This document shows, piece after piece, positions 7,859 through 15,797 of a stretch of DNA of 64,000 nt (position 1 is the stretch's first letter; each line of letters begins with the position of its first letter). The translations under genes were made by a program, and so were the position numbers. Source of the DNA: Clostridia bacterium (GTDB lineage Bacteria > Bacillota > Clostridia > Oscillospirales > Acutalibacteraceae); NCBI GenBank assembly GCA_900755895.1, contig CAAEIG010000241.1, positions 62,001-126,000 of the forward strand. The letters run 5' to 3'. The notes below the pieces were generated by a model, which was not told the origin of the DNA, ran no database searches, and saw only the letters and a program-made list of their open reading frames with translations.

Positions 7859-8202
7859 GTGACCAGGCCTATAAGCCGAGTTCTGTCGTGGACAGCCATC
7901 TATCTTGGCCGGACGTTGCCATCCGGCTCACGCCACCTCCTCGGAACGCGCGGGCCACGCTATCTGTTCCTCCACGGTGTTGCTTCGGATAGGGTTTACA
8001 GGGCCGCGTGGTCTCCCACGCGCCGGTGAGCTCTTACCTCGCCTTTCCACCCTTACCGGAAAATTCCCGGCGGTATCTCTCTGTTGCACTTTCCCTGGGG
8101 TCGCCCCCGGCGGCGGTTAGCCGTTATCCTTGCCCTGGGAAGCTCGGACTTTCCTCAGACGGGCAGTTTCCCGCTCCGTCCGCAGCCGTCCAGCCTGCTC
8201 AC
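7859..8202 (-). ncRNA. rnpB: RNase P RNA, bacterial class A
   Basis: The catalytic RNA of RNase P, about 344 nt, on the minus strand. The conserved 5' segment GAGGAAAGTCCGAGC (near 8157-8143), the central ACAGGGCC stretch (near 8004) and the 3' segment GACAGAACTCGGCTTAT (7887-7871) are present. The ends GTGAGCAGGCT (8202-8192) and AGGCCTGGTCAC (7870-7859) pair to form helix P1. Clostridia normally carry the A-type rather than the Bacillus B-type RNA, which fits. The promoter at 8212-8240 places the transcript start at about 8204, in agreement with the 5' end. Confidence 0.95.
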
Positions 8203-8211
8203 ATATTATTT

Positions 8212-8240
8212 ATTTTATCGTCCAAGCGCAGCCTTGTCAA
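8212..8240 (-). promoter_or_regulatory. rnpB promoter
   Basis: Minus strand TTGACA (8240-8235), 17 bases, TAAAAT (8217-8212). The -35 overlaps the stop codon region of pncB. Confidence 0.75.
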
Positions 8241-9691
8241 TAGGCTTTTTCCGAGAGCATCCGGTTCTTCTCGTCCCACAGACGCTGAGACAAGTCCACA
8301 TAGTAGTTATGGGGATTTTCAAAGCGAGTGACTTCCTCCCACAGCGTATCCACCTGAGCCGCACAATACGCCTTGATGGCGTTCAGCGCCCGCTCTGTAT
8401 ACACACACTCACCATTCTTAAAGATAGGCTGCAGCAGGGACACCGCTGTAAAGTTCTCTACGGTCTTTCTCTTCCACGTGTGCTCCGGATCAAACAGGAC
8501 GTAGGGCTTCTCCTCATCAATCACCTCGTCGTGAAGGGTGATGACGTCCGCAATGGCCTTATCTGTCTCCTTATCAAACAGACGCCAAACGCTCTTGAAG
8601 CAAGGTGTAGTGATCTTTGCCACATTTTCACTGATCTTGATTTTGGGAATGATGTTCCCTTCTTTATCCTCCACAGCAGCCAGCTTATAGACACCGCCAA
8701 ACACCGGCTCAGAGGAAGAGGTAATCAGCCGTTCACCCACTCCAAAGGAGTCCACTTTCGCCCCCTGCATCAGCATGTCGCGGATAATATATTCATCCAA
8801 GGAGTTGGAGGCACAGATGGGACAGTCCTCAAACCCGGCATCGTCCAGCATCTTTCTGGCTTTTCGAGAAAGATACGTAATGTCACCACTGTCAATGCGA
8901 ATACCCGCCGGACGATATCCCTGAGGCACCAACACTTCGTTGAACACCTTAATCGCATTGGGCACGCCGGATTTCAGCACATTGTAGGTATCCACCAACA
9001 ACACACAGTTGGAAGGATACTCCTGAGCGTATGCCTTGAAAGCATCATACTCTGTGGGGAACAACTGCACCCAGCTGTGGGCCATGGTTCCCAGAGCTGG
9101 CACACCGTAAAGTTGATCACTGATGGTGCAGGCCGTGCCCACGCATCCGCCAATATAAGCTGCTCGGGCGCCCAACTTCGCACCGTCAAAGCCTTGCGCA
9201 CGCCGGGAGCCAAACTCCATCACGGCCCGTCCCTGGGCTGCCCGAGCAATCCGGTTGCTCTTGGTGGCAATCAAGCTTTGATGGTTGATGCATAACAGCA
9301 CCATGGTCTCCACAAACTGGGCCTGTACTGCAGGACCCCGCACCGTGATAATGGGCTCGCCGGGAAAGATGGGAGTTCCTTCCGGAATTGCCCACACATC
9401 ACAGGAGAATTTGAAGTTTCTCAAATACTCCAGAAACCCTTCGCTAAAAATGTGCTTCTGCTCCAAAAACTGGATGTCCTCGTCAGAAAATTTCAACTCA
9501 CGGAGGTACTCCACCAGCTGTTCCACGCCGGCCATAATCGCAAAACCGCCGTGGTCGGGCACTTTACGGAAAAACATGTCAAAATAGCAGATGGTATCCT
9601 GCAAGCCATTTGCGAAATATCCATTTGCCATGGTCAGCTCATAAAAATCGGTGAGCATGGTCAAATTGGGCTCTTCACAACATTTGTTCAT
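8237..9691 (-). CDS. pncB: Nicotinate phosphoribosyltransferase
   Basis: A 484-residue enzyme that condenses nicotinate with PRPP, using ATP, to give nicotinate mononucleotide for NAD salvage. The N-terminus TMLTDFYELTMANGYF is the family hallmark. Later motifs include FPGEPIITVRGP, AAQGRAVMEFGSRRAQG, GIRIDSGDITYLSRKAR (phosphate binding) and GVGERLITSSSEPVFGGVYKL. Length is typical of the Gram-positive form. GGGGGATTAGGA precedes the ATG. Monocistronic; rnpB starts at its 3' end. The upstream region shared with the XRE gene contains short palindromes that might be operators. Confidence 0.95.
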   Translation of the reverse strand: MNKCCEEPNLTMLTDFYELTMANGYFANGLQDTICYFDMFFRKVPDHGGFAIMAGVEQLVEYLRELKFSDEDIQFLEQKHIFSEGFLEYLRNFKFSCDVWAIPEGTPIFPGEPIITVRGPAVQAQFVETMVLLCINHQSLIATKSNRIARAAQGRAVMEFGSRRAQGFDGAKLGARAAYIGGCVGTACTISDQLYGVPALGTMAHSWVQLFPTEYDAFKAYAQEYPSNCVLLVDTYNVLKSGVPNAIKVFNEVLVPQGYRPAGIRIDSGDITYLSRKARKMLDDAGFEDCPICASNSLDEYIIRDMLMQGAKVDSFGVGERLITSSSEPVFGGVYKLAAVEDKEGNIIPKIKISENVAKITTPCFKSVWRLFDKETDKAIADVITLHDEVIDEEKPYVLFDPEHTWKRKTVENFTAVSLLQPIFKNGECVYTERALNAIKAYCAAQVDTLWEEVTRFENPHNYYVDLSQRLWDEKNRMLSEKAY

Positions 9692-9741
9692 TTCCTAATC
9701 CCCCGTTTACACGCTTTTTACAGCACTCCTAATTATGTTTT

Positions 9742-9764
9742 ATTATATCATTTTTCCGGAAAAA
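9742..9764 (-). promoter_or_regulatory. Probable -10 region and dyad of pncB
   Basis: Minus strand TATAAT at 9747-9742 with a poor -35. A perfect palindrome TTTTTCCGGAAAAA (9751-9764) sits in the spacer and could be an operator. No regulator is assigned. Confidence 0.35.
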
Positions 9765-9836
9765 GTATAGTGGAAATCTCTCATTCCCTCTTTTCGGATG
9801 GAAAATTTCAATTTTTCTCCCTTCAACTGGGCAAAT

Positions 9837-9855
9837 TTACTTGAATTCAAAGTAA
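9837..9855. promoter_or_regulatory. Imperfect palindrome between pncB and the XRE gene
   Basis: TTAC-TTGAATTCAA-AGTAA: the ten central bases are a perfect palindrome and the flanks match with one base inserted. It is 17 bases upstream of the -35 of the XRE gene. A possible operator. Confidence 0.3.
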
Positions 9856-9871
9856 TTTAAGATCTGAACTA

Positions 9872-9900
9872 TTGATTTTCTTGGCATTTTTCCTTATAAT
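9872..9900 (+). promoter_or_regulatory. Promoter of the XRE regulator gene
   Basis: TTGATT (9872-9877), 17 bases, TATAAT (9895-9900). Confidence 0.6.
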
Positions 9901-9945
9901 TGAAGAAAATGCGGACAGATTATGTATACTGGGAGGGATGCATGG

Positions 9946-10197
9946 ATGCGATTACGAAACCAACCCCTGGGCTGTAAGAACTTGATCGGTGCCCGCGTGG
10001 AAACAGCGCGCAAAGAACAGGGGATGAAGCAGAAGGAACTGCTTGCCCAACTTCAAGTGCGCGGCGTTGATCTCAGCGCTTCTGGACTGTCAAAATTGGA
10101 AGGTCAAATCCGCTATGTTACAGATTTTGAACTGCTGGCGCTTTCCGAAATCTTAAATGTTCCGGTACACTGGCTTCTGACCGGCGAAGAAAAATAA
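9946..10197 (+). CDS. Small XRE-family HTH regulator
   Basis: An 83-residue protein that is almost entirely a lambda-repressor-like helix-turn-helix: LIGARVETARKEQGMKQKEL, then LSASGLSKLEGQIRYVTDFE (recognition helix) and LLALSEILNVPVHWLLTGEE, the typical C-terminal end of the domain. There is no separate effector domain. Several ATGs cluster here; 9946 is chosen because GGGAGGG lies eight bases upstream. It has its own promoter and terminator. Targets are unknown; the palindromes in the intergenic region with pncB are candidates. Confidence 0.8.
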   Translation: MRLRNQPLGCKNLIGARVETARKEQGMKQKELLAQLQVRGVDLSASGLSKLEGQIRYVTDFELLALSEILNVPVHWLLTGEEK

Positions 10198-10199
10198 CG

Positions 10200-10232
10200 G
10201 TCCCCGCGCTTTTTAAACGCGGGGATTTTTTT
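10200..10232 (+). terminator. Terminator of the XRE gene
   Basis: TCCCCGCG / CGCGGGGA stem with an AT-rich nine-base loop, then TTTTTTT. Confidence 0.9.
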
Positions 10233-10281
10233 GCCCTTTTTCCGCACATACTAAATCCAAACTGTGCTGGGAGGGATCGCC

Positions 10282-11376
10282 ATGTTTTCCATGAATCGCT
10301 GGAAGGAATTGATCCCCCTCTTGCTATTTGCTTTGGGATATACCGTGATGTTCTTTCTGTGGGTAAAGACATTCCTCTACACCCTCCCCTTCCTCCTGGG
10401 TTTTCTCATTGCTGCTGCAATTCAACCAGTGATCGCTTTCTTGGAAAAGAAATTCCATATCAAACACACGCCAGCTTCTCTGGTAACCACAATCGCTGCC
10501 GTCCTCCTTGCCTGTGGAATTTTGGCCCTGTTGGGTGTCTTGGCAGTACGGGAAATCGCTGCGTTTCTCTCCCGAGCTTCCGAAAACAGTTTTGAAGAGT
10601 TTGCCAAGCCTGTGGCAGAACTGCTGACAAAGGCAAGGAATTTTCTAGGCCAGCTAGACTTTGAATTTTTGGAAATCCATCAAGAGGAGATTCTAGATAC
10701 CTTGCGAGGAAGCATGGAACTGGTGACCTCTTGTCTCAGTACGGCTTTGAGTCTGCTGACCTCCCTACCCACACTGATTACCCTGGTCATTGTCGCAGTA
10801 TGTGCAACCTACTTTTTTGCAAGGGACATGGACAAATTTTTGGCTTGGGGAAAAAGTTTGTTGCCAGAGCGCGCTGCAGGCCATGTAAAATCCGCCATGC
10901 ACAACTCCACCGGAACTTGGAGAAATTACCTTCTCTCCTATCTGTTTCTTTACTTCCTCACATTTTGCCAAACCTGCGTAATCCTAGCTGTACTGGGCCT
11001 CCCTTACCCACTGATTATCGGTTTGCTAACCGCTGTGGCAGACGTACTGCCCATCCTTGGACCAGGAATGGTGCTGATTCCAGTTGCCATCTATCAGTTG
11101 TTGACAGGCCATTGGGCAAAAGCCCTGGGGATCGCCATTGGCTGGCTGGTCATCAGCAGCCTTCGGCAAGTGATTGAGCCCAAACTGGTAGCTTCCACTG
11201 TGAAAATTCACCCCTTGGCTTCCTTAGCCGCCGTATACTTCTCCTTAGTCGCACAAAATCTCTGGATTCTCTTTTATGTGTTGGGCCTTTGCACGTTGTA
11301 CTCAGCATTTCGGGAAACTGGCGCTTTGCCCTCCCTCGCATTGGTGGGAGAAAAGACAAAGAAAGAGGATTCGTAA
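10282..11376 (+). CDS. ytvI: Sporulation integral membrane protein YtvI (AI-2E transporter family)
   Basis: A 364-residue protein with about eight membrane helices, of the AI-2E/UPF0118 family. It resembles the sporulation subgroup YtvI in length and in the segments FLLGFLIAAAIQPVIAFLE, LTAVADVLPILGPGMVLIP and SSLRQVIEPKLVASTVKIHPL. The last two are the family's conserved DxxPxxGP and R-x-x-x-E-P-K-x-x-x motifs. The ATG at 10282 has GGGAGGGA six bases upstream. Upstream, CATACTAAAT at 10247-10256 resembles a SigE -10, which would fit YtvI's known mother-cell expression in Bacillus, but the -35 is poor. The molecular function of YtvI is not established. Confidence 0.8.
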   Translation: MFSMNRWKELIPLLLFALGYTVMFFLWVKTFLYTLPFLLGFLIAAAIQPVIAFLEKKFHIKHTPASLVTTIAAVLLACGILALLGVLAVREIAAFLSRASENSFEEFAKPVAELLTKARNFLGQLDFEFLEIHQEEILDTLRGSMELVTSCLSTALSLLTSLPTLITLVIVAVCATYFFARDMDKFLAWGKSLLPERAAGHVKSAMHNSTGTWRNYLLSYLFLYFLTFCQTCVILAVLGLPYPLIIGLLTAVADVLPILGPGMVLIPVAIYQLLTGHWAKALGIAIGWLVISSLRQVIEPKLVASTVKIHPLASLAAVYFSLVAQNLWILFYVLGLCTLYSAFRETGALPSLALVGEKTKKEDS

Positions 11377-11410
11377 AAAAGCCGCCCGCCTTTATTGGCG
11401 GACGGCTCTT
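11375..11410. terminator. Shared terminator of ytvI and the aminotransferase gene
   Basis: A stem with arms AGCCGCCCGCC and GGCGGACGGCT (one mismatch) is flanked by A-rich and T-rich runs on both sides, between two convergent genes. Confidence 0.75.
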
Positions 11411-11435
11411 TGCTTTTTTGAAGGATTTGGACGTT

Positions 11436-12719
11436 TTACATCCGCTCAGAAAGAAGCTTTTCGCTGGCGGCAAGGCGCACACAGATGCACAGCAGGTGCA
11501 TGGCCTGACGCAGTTCCTCCTGGGGAGGAAACGTAGGAGCTACTCGGATGTTGCTGTCATTGGGATCCGCTCCATAGGGGAACGTGGCGCCGGCATCCGT
11601 CAGGATCACGCCTGCCTCTTTGCAAAGGGTCACCACACGCTTGGCACAGCCATTCATCACGTCCAAGTTGATAAAGTAACCGCCATTGGGCTTGCTCCAC
11701 TTGGCGATACCCAAATCTCCTAGCTCACGCTCCAGGGCTTCTTCCACAATGCGGAATTTGGGTTCCAGAATCTTCCGATGACCCTGCATCAAATCGTACA
11801 CACCATTGATATCATGGAGGAACAAAATGTGCCGCAGCTGATTGAGTTTATCCGGGCCAATGGTCTGGGTGGTAATACGGCGCTTTAAATCCTCAATATT
11901 GCGCTTGCTGGCAGCTAGGGCTGCAACACCTGCTCCGGGGAAGGAAATCTTGGAAGTGGAGGCAAAGAACAACACGTTGTCCTCTGTGCCGTTTTTCAGG
12001 CATTCCCCGTAAAGGTCCAGAAGAGTATCGGGAGTATCCGTCAAATCGTGGACGCAATAGGCGTTGTCCCACATGATCCGGAAATCCTTGGCAGCAGGCT
12101 TCAACGCGGCAAACCGACGCACAGTCTCGTCAGAATAAGTAATGCCAGTGGGGTTGGAGTATTTCGGCACACACCAGCAGCCTTTGATGGTCTCGTCATT
12201 TTCCACCAGCCGTTCAATTAAATCCATATCCGGACCAGTCTTCAGCATGGGAATGGGAATCAGCTCAAAACCAAAATACTCCGTCACGGCAAAGTGGCGA
12301 TCATAGCCGGGAGAGGGACACAGGAACTTCAGGTTCTCCTGTTTGCACCAAGGAGTACATCCCCCAAAGCCGTGGGTGAATCCCTGGGCAATGCAGTCAT
12401 ACATCATCTGCAAACTGGAGTTGTTCCCCAAAATGATCTGGTCCGCAGGAACTTCCAACATCTTGCTGAAAATTGCACGCATCTCAGGCAAGCCGTTCCA
12501 CACGCCATAGTTGCGGCAGTCGTCGCCGTTGGAGTTGGCAAACTCACTTCTTGCATGGAGCGCTTCCAACACACCAAGAGCCAAGTCCAACTGCTCCGCA
12601 CAGGGCTTGCCGCGAGCCATGTTCAACTGCAAATGCAGACTCTTGAAATCCTCATACTGCTCCAGTGCCTCTTGATGGATCTGTCGCAACTCTTCTTTGG
12701 TCTTTACCGCCAGCTTCAT
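11436..12719 (-). CDS. Class I/II PLP-dependent aminotransferase (Asp aminotransferase type Ic-like)
   Basis: A 427-residue PLP enzyme. ILGNNSSLQMMYDCIAQG (cofactor phosphate loop), CWCVPKYSNPTGITYSDE (substrate and cofactor NP-x-G motif), IMWDNAYCVHD (the Asp that pairs with the PLP nitrogen) and FFASTSKISFPGAGVA (Schiff-base lysine) are all visible, as is a late Arg in SNIRVAPTFP that would bind the substrate carboxylate. The unusual N-terminus and the GNNSSL motif fit the atypical aspartate aminotransferase subgroup. The ATG at 12719 with GGGAGA upstream is preferred to one 30 bases earlier. Likely role: amino acid transamination; substrate range not proven. Confidence 0.8.
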   Translation of the reverse strand: MKLAVKTKEELRQIHQEALEQYEDFKSLHLQLNMARGKPCAEQLDLALGVLEALHARSEFANSNGDDCRNYGVWNGLPEMRAIFSKMLEVPADQIILGNNSSLQMMYDCIAQGFTHGFGGCTPWCKQENLKFLCPSPGYDRHFAVTEYFGFELIPIPMLKTGPDMDLIERLVENDETIKGCWCVPKYSNPTGITYSDETVRRFAALKPAAKDFRIMWDNAYCVHDLTDTPDTLLDLYGECLKNGTEDNVLFFASTSKISFPGAGVAALAASKRNIEDLKRRITTQTIGPDKLNQLRHILFLHDINGVYDLMQGHRKILEPKFRIVEEALERELGDLGIAKWSKPNGGYFINLDVMNGCAKRVVTLCKEAGVILTDAGATFPYGADPNDSNIRVAPTFPPQEELRQAMHLLCICVRLAASEKLLSERM

Positions 12720-12802
12720 CACTACATCTCCCATACGTAAATTTCGCAATTTTGAATAATCACGCTTTTCGTTTTTTCATTTTAGAGCGTCAAACTTTTC
12801 AT

Positions 12803-12831
12803 ATTCTACTCTATTTTGCCAAAAAATGCAA
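12803..12831 (-). promoter_or_regulatory. Promoter of the aminotransferase gene
   Basis: Minus strand TTGCAT (12831-12826), 17 bases, TAGAAT (12808-12803). Confidence 0.6.
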
Positions 12832-12950
12832 GTTGATTTTCTCTTGCCGTCACATTCTACGTTTTGTATGATGGTTTTGTGTCCCTCTTCCCTTTTCTGT
12901 GCAACCTTGCTCAACTTCCCACGGTCAGAAAGAAAGGCGCGCCAAAGTAT

Positions 12951-12979
12951 TTGTAGTTTGTAAAAAGATATGCTATAAT
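12951..12979 (+). promoter_or_regulatory. Promoter of the PurF-like gene
   Basis: TTGTAG (12951-12956), 17 bases, TATAAT (12974-12979). No purine riboswitch is seen between it and the start codon. Confidence 0.6.
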
Positions 12980-13032
12980 ATCGTTCGTATGGCAATCTGT
13001 GAGAAACTCGGAATGATTATGGAGGAATCTTA

Positions 13033-14439
13033 ATGGGCGGATTTTTTGGCGTCGCTTCAAAAGGCAACTGCATGTTTGACCTGTTTTTTGGAACCGATTA
13101 TCACTCCCATCTAGGCACTCGCCGGGCGGGAATGGCTGTCTACGACAAGGATAAAGGCTTTGACAGAGCCATCCACAACATTGAAAACTCCCCCTTCCGC
13201 ACCAAGTTCGATAAGGACGTGGCCAGCATGGAAGGACATCTGGGCATTGGATGTATCTCGGATTACGAGCCCCAGCCTTTGATCGTTCGCTCCCATCACG
13301 GCACCTATGCCATTGTGACTGTGGGCAAGATCAACAATATTGATGAAATCGTCGAGAAGCTCTTCCAGAGCGGTCACTCTCACTTCTTGGAAATGAGCGG
13401 TGGCGATGTAAACGCCACGGAACTGGTTGCTTCTGTCATCAATCAGAAACCCAATCTCATTGAGGGCATTCAATACGCCCAAGAAGTCATCGATGGCTCC
13501 ATGACCATGCTGATTATGACTCCCAAGGGAATTTTGGCCGCTCGTGACAAACTGGGCCGCACCCCTGTAGCCATCGGCCGGAAAGAGGATGCCTATTGCA
13601 TCTCTTTTGAGAGCTTTGCCTATTTGAACCTTGGCTACACTTCTGAGAGAGAGCTGGGACCCGGAGAGATCGCCATTGTCACTCCAGAGGGCATCAAAAC
13701 CCTGGCTGCTCCCGGAAAGGATATGAAGATCTGCACTTTCCTGTGGGTGTATTACGGCTATCCTTCCTCTTCCTACGAAGGGGTAAGCGTAGAGGAAATG
13801 CGCTATCGCTGCGGCGCCATGCTGGCTCGCCGGGATGACGCTCATCCCGACACTGTAGCCGGTGTGCCTGATTCAGGCACGGCACATGCCATTGGCTATG
13901 CAAACGAGTCGGGGATTCCCTTCTCCCGTCCCTTTATCAAATATACGCCCACATGGCCCCGGTCTTTCATGCCCACCATACAAAGCCAGCGGAACTTGAT
14001 TGCACGGATGAAGTTGATTCCTGTTCACGATCTGATTCAGGACAGAAGCTTGCTCTTGATTGACGACTCCATCGTCCGGGGTACCCAGCTGCGGGAAACC
14101 ACGGAGTTCCTCTATCAGAGCGGAGCCAGAGAAGTCCATGTGCGACCCGCTTGTCCTCCCCTGCTGTACGGGTGCAAATATTTGAATTTCTCCCGTTCCA
14201 CCTCGGTGATGGATTTGATTACCCGTCGGGTAATTCAAGAGATGGAGGGCACTGGAGAACCGGCTAACTTGGCAAAGTACGCCGATCCGGAAAGTGGAGA
14301 GTACAACGCGATGATCGAATATATTGGAAAGAAACTGAACTTCACCTCCCTGCGCTACCACCGGTTGGACGACTTGATCCAGTCGGTAGGCATCGACAGA
14401 TGCAAGCTGTGCACCTATTGCTGGGACGGTCAAGAATAA
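13033..14439 (+). CDS. PurF-like PRPP amidotransferase paralog lacking the glutaminase nucleophile
   Basis: A 468-residue homolog of glutamine-PRPP amidotransferase. The C-terminal phosphoribosyltransferase half is intact, with the PRPP loop LLLIDDSIVRGTQL around residues 340-353. The N-terminal glutaminase fold is recognisable but degenerate. Active PurF exposes Cys as the first mature residue; here the sequence starts MGGFFG, and the start is firm because GGAGG lies seven bases upstream. The usual HRGQE/A, GHVRYST and HNGNL motifs read LGTRRAG, GIGCISD and VGKINN. Cysteines near residues 235, 374/381 and 457-463 (CKLCTYC) match the Fe-S ligand positions of Bacillus PurF. It may use free ammonia, have another substrate or be regulatory. 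Monocistronic. Confidence 0.85.
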   Translation: MGGFFGVASKGNCMFDLFFGTDYHSHLGTRRAGMAVYDKDKGFDRAIHNIENSPFRTKFDKDVASMEGHLGIGCISDYEPQPLIVRSHHGTYAIVTVGKINNIDEIVEKLFQSGHSHFLEMSGGDVNATELVASVINQKPNLIEGIQYAQEVIDGSMTMLIMTPKGILAARDKLGRTPVAIGRKEDAYCISFESFAYLNLGYTSERELGPGEIAIVTPEGIKTLAAPGKDMKICTFLWVYYGYPSSSYEGVSVEEMRYRCGAMLARRDDAHPDTVAGVPDSGTAHAIGYANESGIPFSRPFIKYTPTWPRSFMPTIQSQRNLIARMKLIPVHDLIQDRSLLLIDDSIVRGTQLRETTEFLYQSGAREVHVRPACPPLLYGCKYLNFSRSTSVMDLITRRVIQEMEGTGEPANLAKYADPESGEYNAMIEYIGKKLNFTSLRYHRLDDLIQSVGIDRCKLCTYCWDGQE

Positions 14440-14446
14440 TCCAGAT

Positions 14447-14482
14447 ATAAAAAAGCCCTGCGGTTTACCGCAGGGCTTTTTT
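14447..14482. terminator. Bidirectional terminator between the PurF-like and YczE-like genes
   Basis: Perfect GCCCTGCGG / CCGCAGGGC stem with a TTTA loop, A run before and T run after. It serves both convergent genes. Confidence 0.9.
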
Positions 14483-14495
14483 AGTTCTCAAAAAC

Positions 14496-15161
14496 TCAGG
14501 TGGAAGAAACTGGCGCTGCTGCCAATCTCCGAATATGATCAATCAACGGAAAATGCTTGTTCACAACAGACACCAGTTTGCCCACAGTCAATGCCGAAAC
14601 CAAGGTACCGATCCCCAGTCCCTGCAGGCCATGGAAAAACAACAGAGAAAAAACCAGGGCAATGCAAATCAAGGTCATGTCAAAAGCAATCTTCACAGTG
14701 CCAAATTCGATACCAGTTACCTGGGACAAAGTGCGCACAGCGCCTTCCCCAGGAACCACCACCACATCCGGAGCCACTTCGATGCTGATTCCCACGGCCA
14801 AAATCACGCATCCTACTGCCAAACTTACAAGGCGCAAAGGCCAGGACACCGGTTGGAACCACTGAAGCAAGAACATGCCCACGTCAATGAACGCACTGAA
14901 AAGCACATTCACCACAATCTGCAGCAGCTGCACTGGCTCAAATTTCTTCCTCAAAATGAGAATCTGCATGGCAATGTAGACCATGTTCATGATAAAGCTC
15001 CAGCCTCCAAAGCTCAGCTGAGGATACTGCAAACTGAGCACATAGGGCACGCTGGAAATTTGGGAAGTTCCCAATGCACTCTTGGTGATGAAAGCAATCC
15101 CAAAAGAGTTGATGGCAAGCCCCAACAGAAAATAGCAGTAGCGACGGACCAGATTATGCAT
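14496..15161 (-). CDS. YczE/YitT-like membrane protein (DUF6198-type)
   Basis: A 221-residue integral membrane protein with five or six helices. The N-terminus LVRRYCYFLLGLAINSFGIA and the segment ALGTSQISSVPYVLS are typical of the YczE/YyaS branch related to YitT. DVVVVPGEGAVRTLSQVTG is the second conserved loop. The start overlaps the end of the MarR gene by eight bases, so the two are cotranscribed and probably coregulated. MarR repressors often control an adjacent transporter, so this protein may export the compound sensed by the regulator. That is inference; no substrate is known. Confidence 0.7.
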   Translation of the reverse strand: MHNLVRRYCYFLLGLAINSFGIAFITKSALGTSQISSVPYVLSLQYPQLSFGGWSFIMNMVYIAMQILILRKKFEPVQLLQIVVNVLFSAFIDVGMFLLQWFQPVSWPLRLVSLAVGCVILAVGISIEVAPDVVVVPGEGAVRTLSQVTGIEFGTVKIAFDMTLICIALVFSLLFFHGLQGLGIGTLVSALTVGKLVSVVNKHFPLIDHIRRLAAAPVSST

Positions 15162-15585
15162 GTGTACGACCCTCCAAAGTCTCCAGAATGGTACGCAGGG
15201 AACTGATAAGCGTCTCCTGTTCTTTTGCAGAAAGCTCCTCTACTATAGAGGCATCCACCTCTGAGCAGACACGCTGCACCTGCACCCCTTTCTCCAAACC
15301 TTCCTGAGTAAGATAGATTCTCACAGAACGCTTGTCCATGGGCTGCACCTCCCGGCGGATCAGCCCTTGCTGCTCCATCTTGCCCAAAAGGCTTGTGATG
15401 GTGGATTTATCCAGGGCACAGCGATTTCCCAGCTCCTTGGGAGTCCTTCCGTCCTGTTCCAAAAGGCACTCCAAAATCTTTGGCTGTCCAGACAGCAATC
15501 CCATCCCTTGCAGGTTTTGGGTGATACGTTTGGCCGTATTGTGATAACACCGCATGAATAAAAAGTGAAGCTGTGAATCCAACAT
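15154..15585 (-). CDS. MarR family transcriptional regulator
   Basis: A 143-residue winged-helix dimer protein. LSGQPKILECLLEQDGRTPK, ELGNRCALDKSTITSLLGKM (recognition helix) and EQQGLIRREVQPMDKRSVRI (wing with the conserved D-x-R-S) are the family hallmarks. The ATG at 15585 is chosen for GGAAGGGAA five bases upstream; the reading frame stays open further upstream without similarity. The 20-bp dyad at 15617-15636 lies about 30 bases before the start and is the expected autoregulatory operator. It forms an operon with the downstream membrane protein. Ligand unknown. Confidence 0.9.
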   Translation of the reverse strand: MLDSQLHFLFMRCYHNTAKRITQNLQGMGLLSGQPKILECLLEQDGRTPKELGNRCALDKSTITSLLGKMEQQGLIRREVQPMDKRSVRIYLTQEGLEKGVQVQRVCSEVDASIVEELSAKEQETLISSLRTILETLEGRTHA

Positions 15586-15616
15586 GGCGTTCCCTTCCAT
15601 TCTGATTGCATGTAAT

Positions 15617-15636
15617 ATAGTTTGAATTCCAACTAT
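15617..15636. promoter_or_regulatory. Probable MarR operator
   Basis: ATAGTTTG-AATT-CCAACTAT: an inverted repeat with one mismatch per arm, in the promoter region of the marR-like gene. Spacing and length fit MarR-family sites. Confidence 0.55.
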
Positions 15637-15743
15637 TATTGTAATCCTTTTCCATTGCTGTGTCAACGGCTGGGCGCCTGCAGGCACAGCAGAGGATTTC
15701 TCCACAAGGCCCGAAGATCTATGCACTTTCACAAGTTTTAGGA

Positions 15744-15771
15744 CAAAAAAAGAGGAGGCCATTGCCTCCTC
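15744..15771 (-). terminator. Terminator of tgt-yajC
   Basis: Minus strand stem GAGGAGGC / GCCTCCTC with a four-base loop, followed by TTTTTTT. Confidence 0.85.
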
Positions 15772-15797
15772 AATTCTGCTTATTCTATTATGAAAGC

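Noticed and set aside
7905..8331. Short open frames inside the rnpB region
   Set aside because: The segment has the conserved sequence and terminal helix of RNase P RNA, so these frames are chance.
8084..9295. Plus-strand open frame of 403 codons over rnpB and pncB
   Set aside because: Antisense to RNase P RNA and pncB. It exists because of the codon bias on the other strand.
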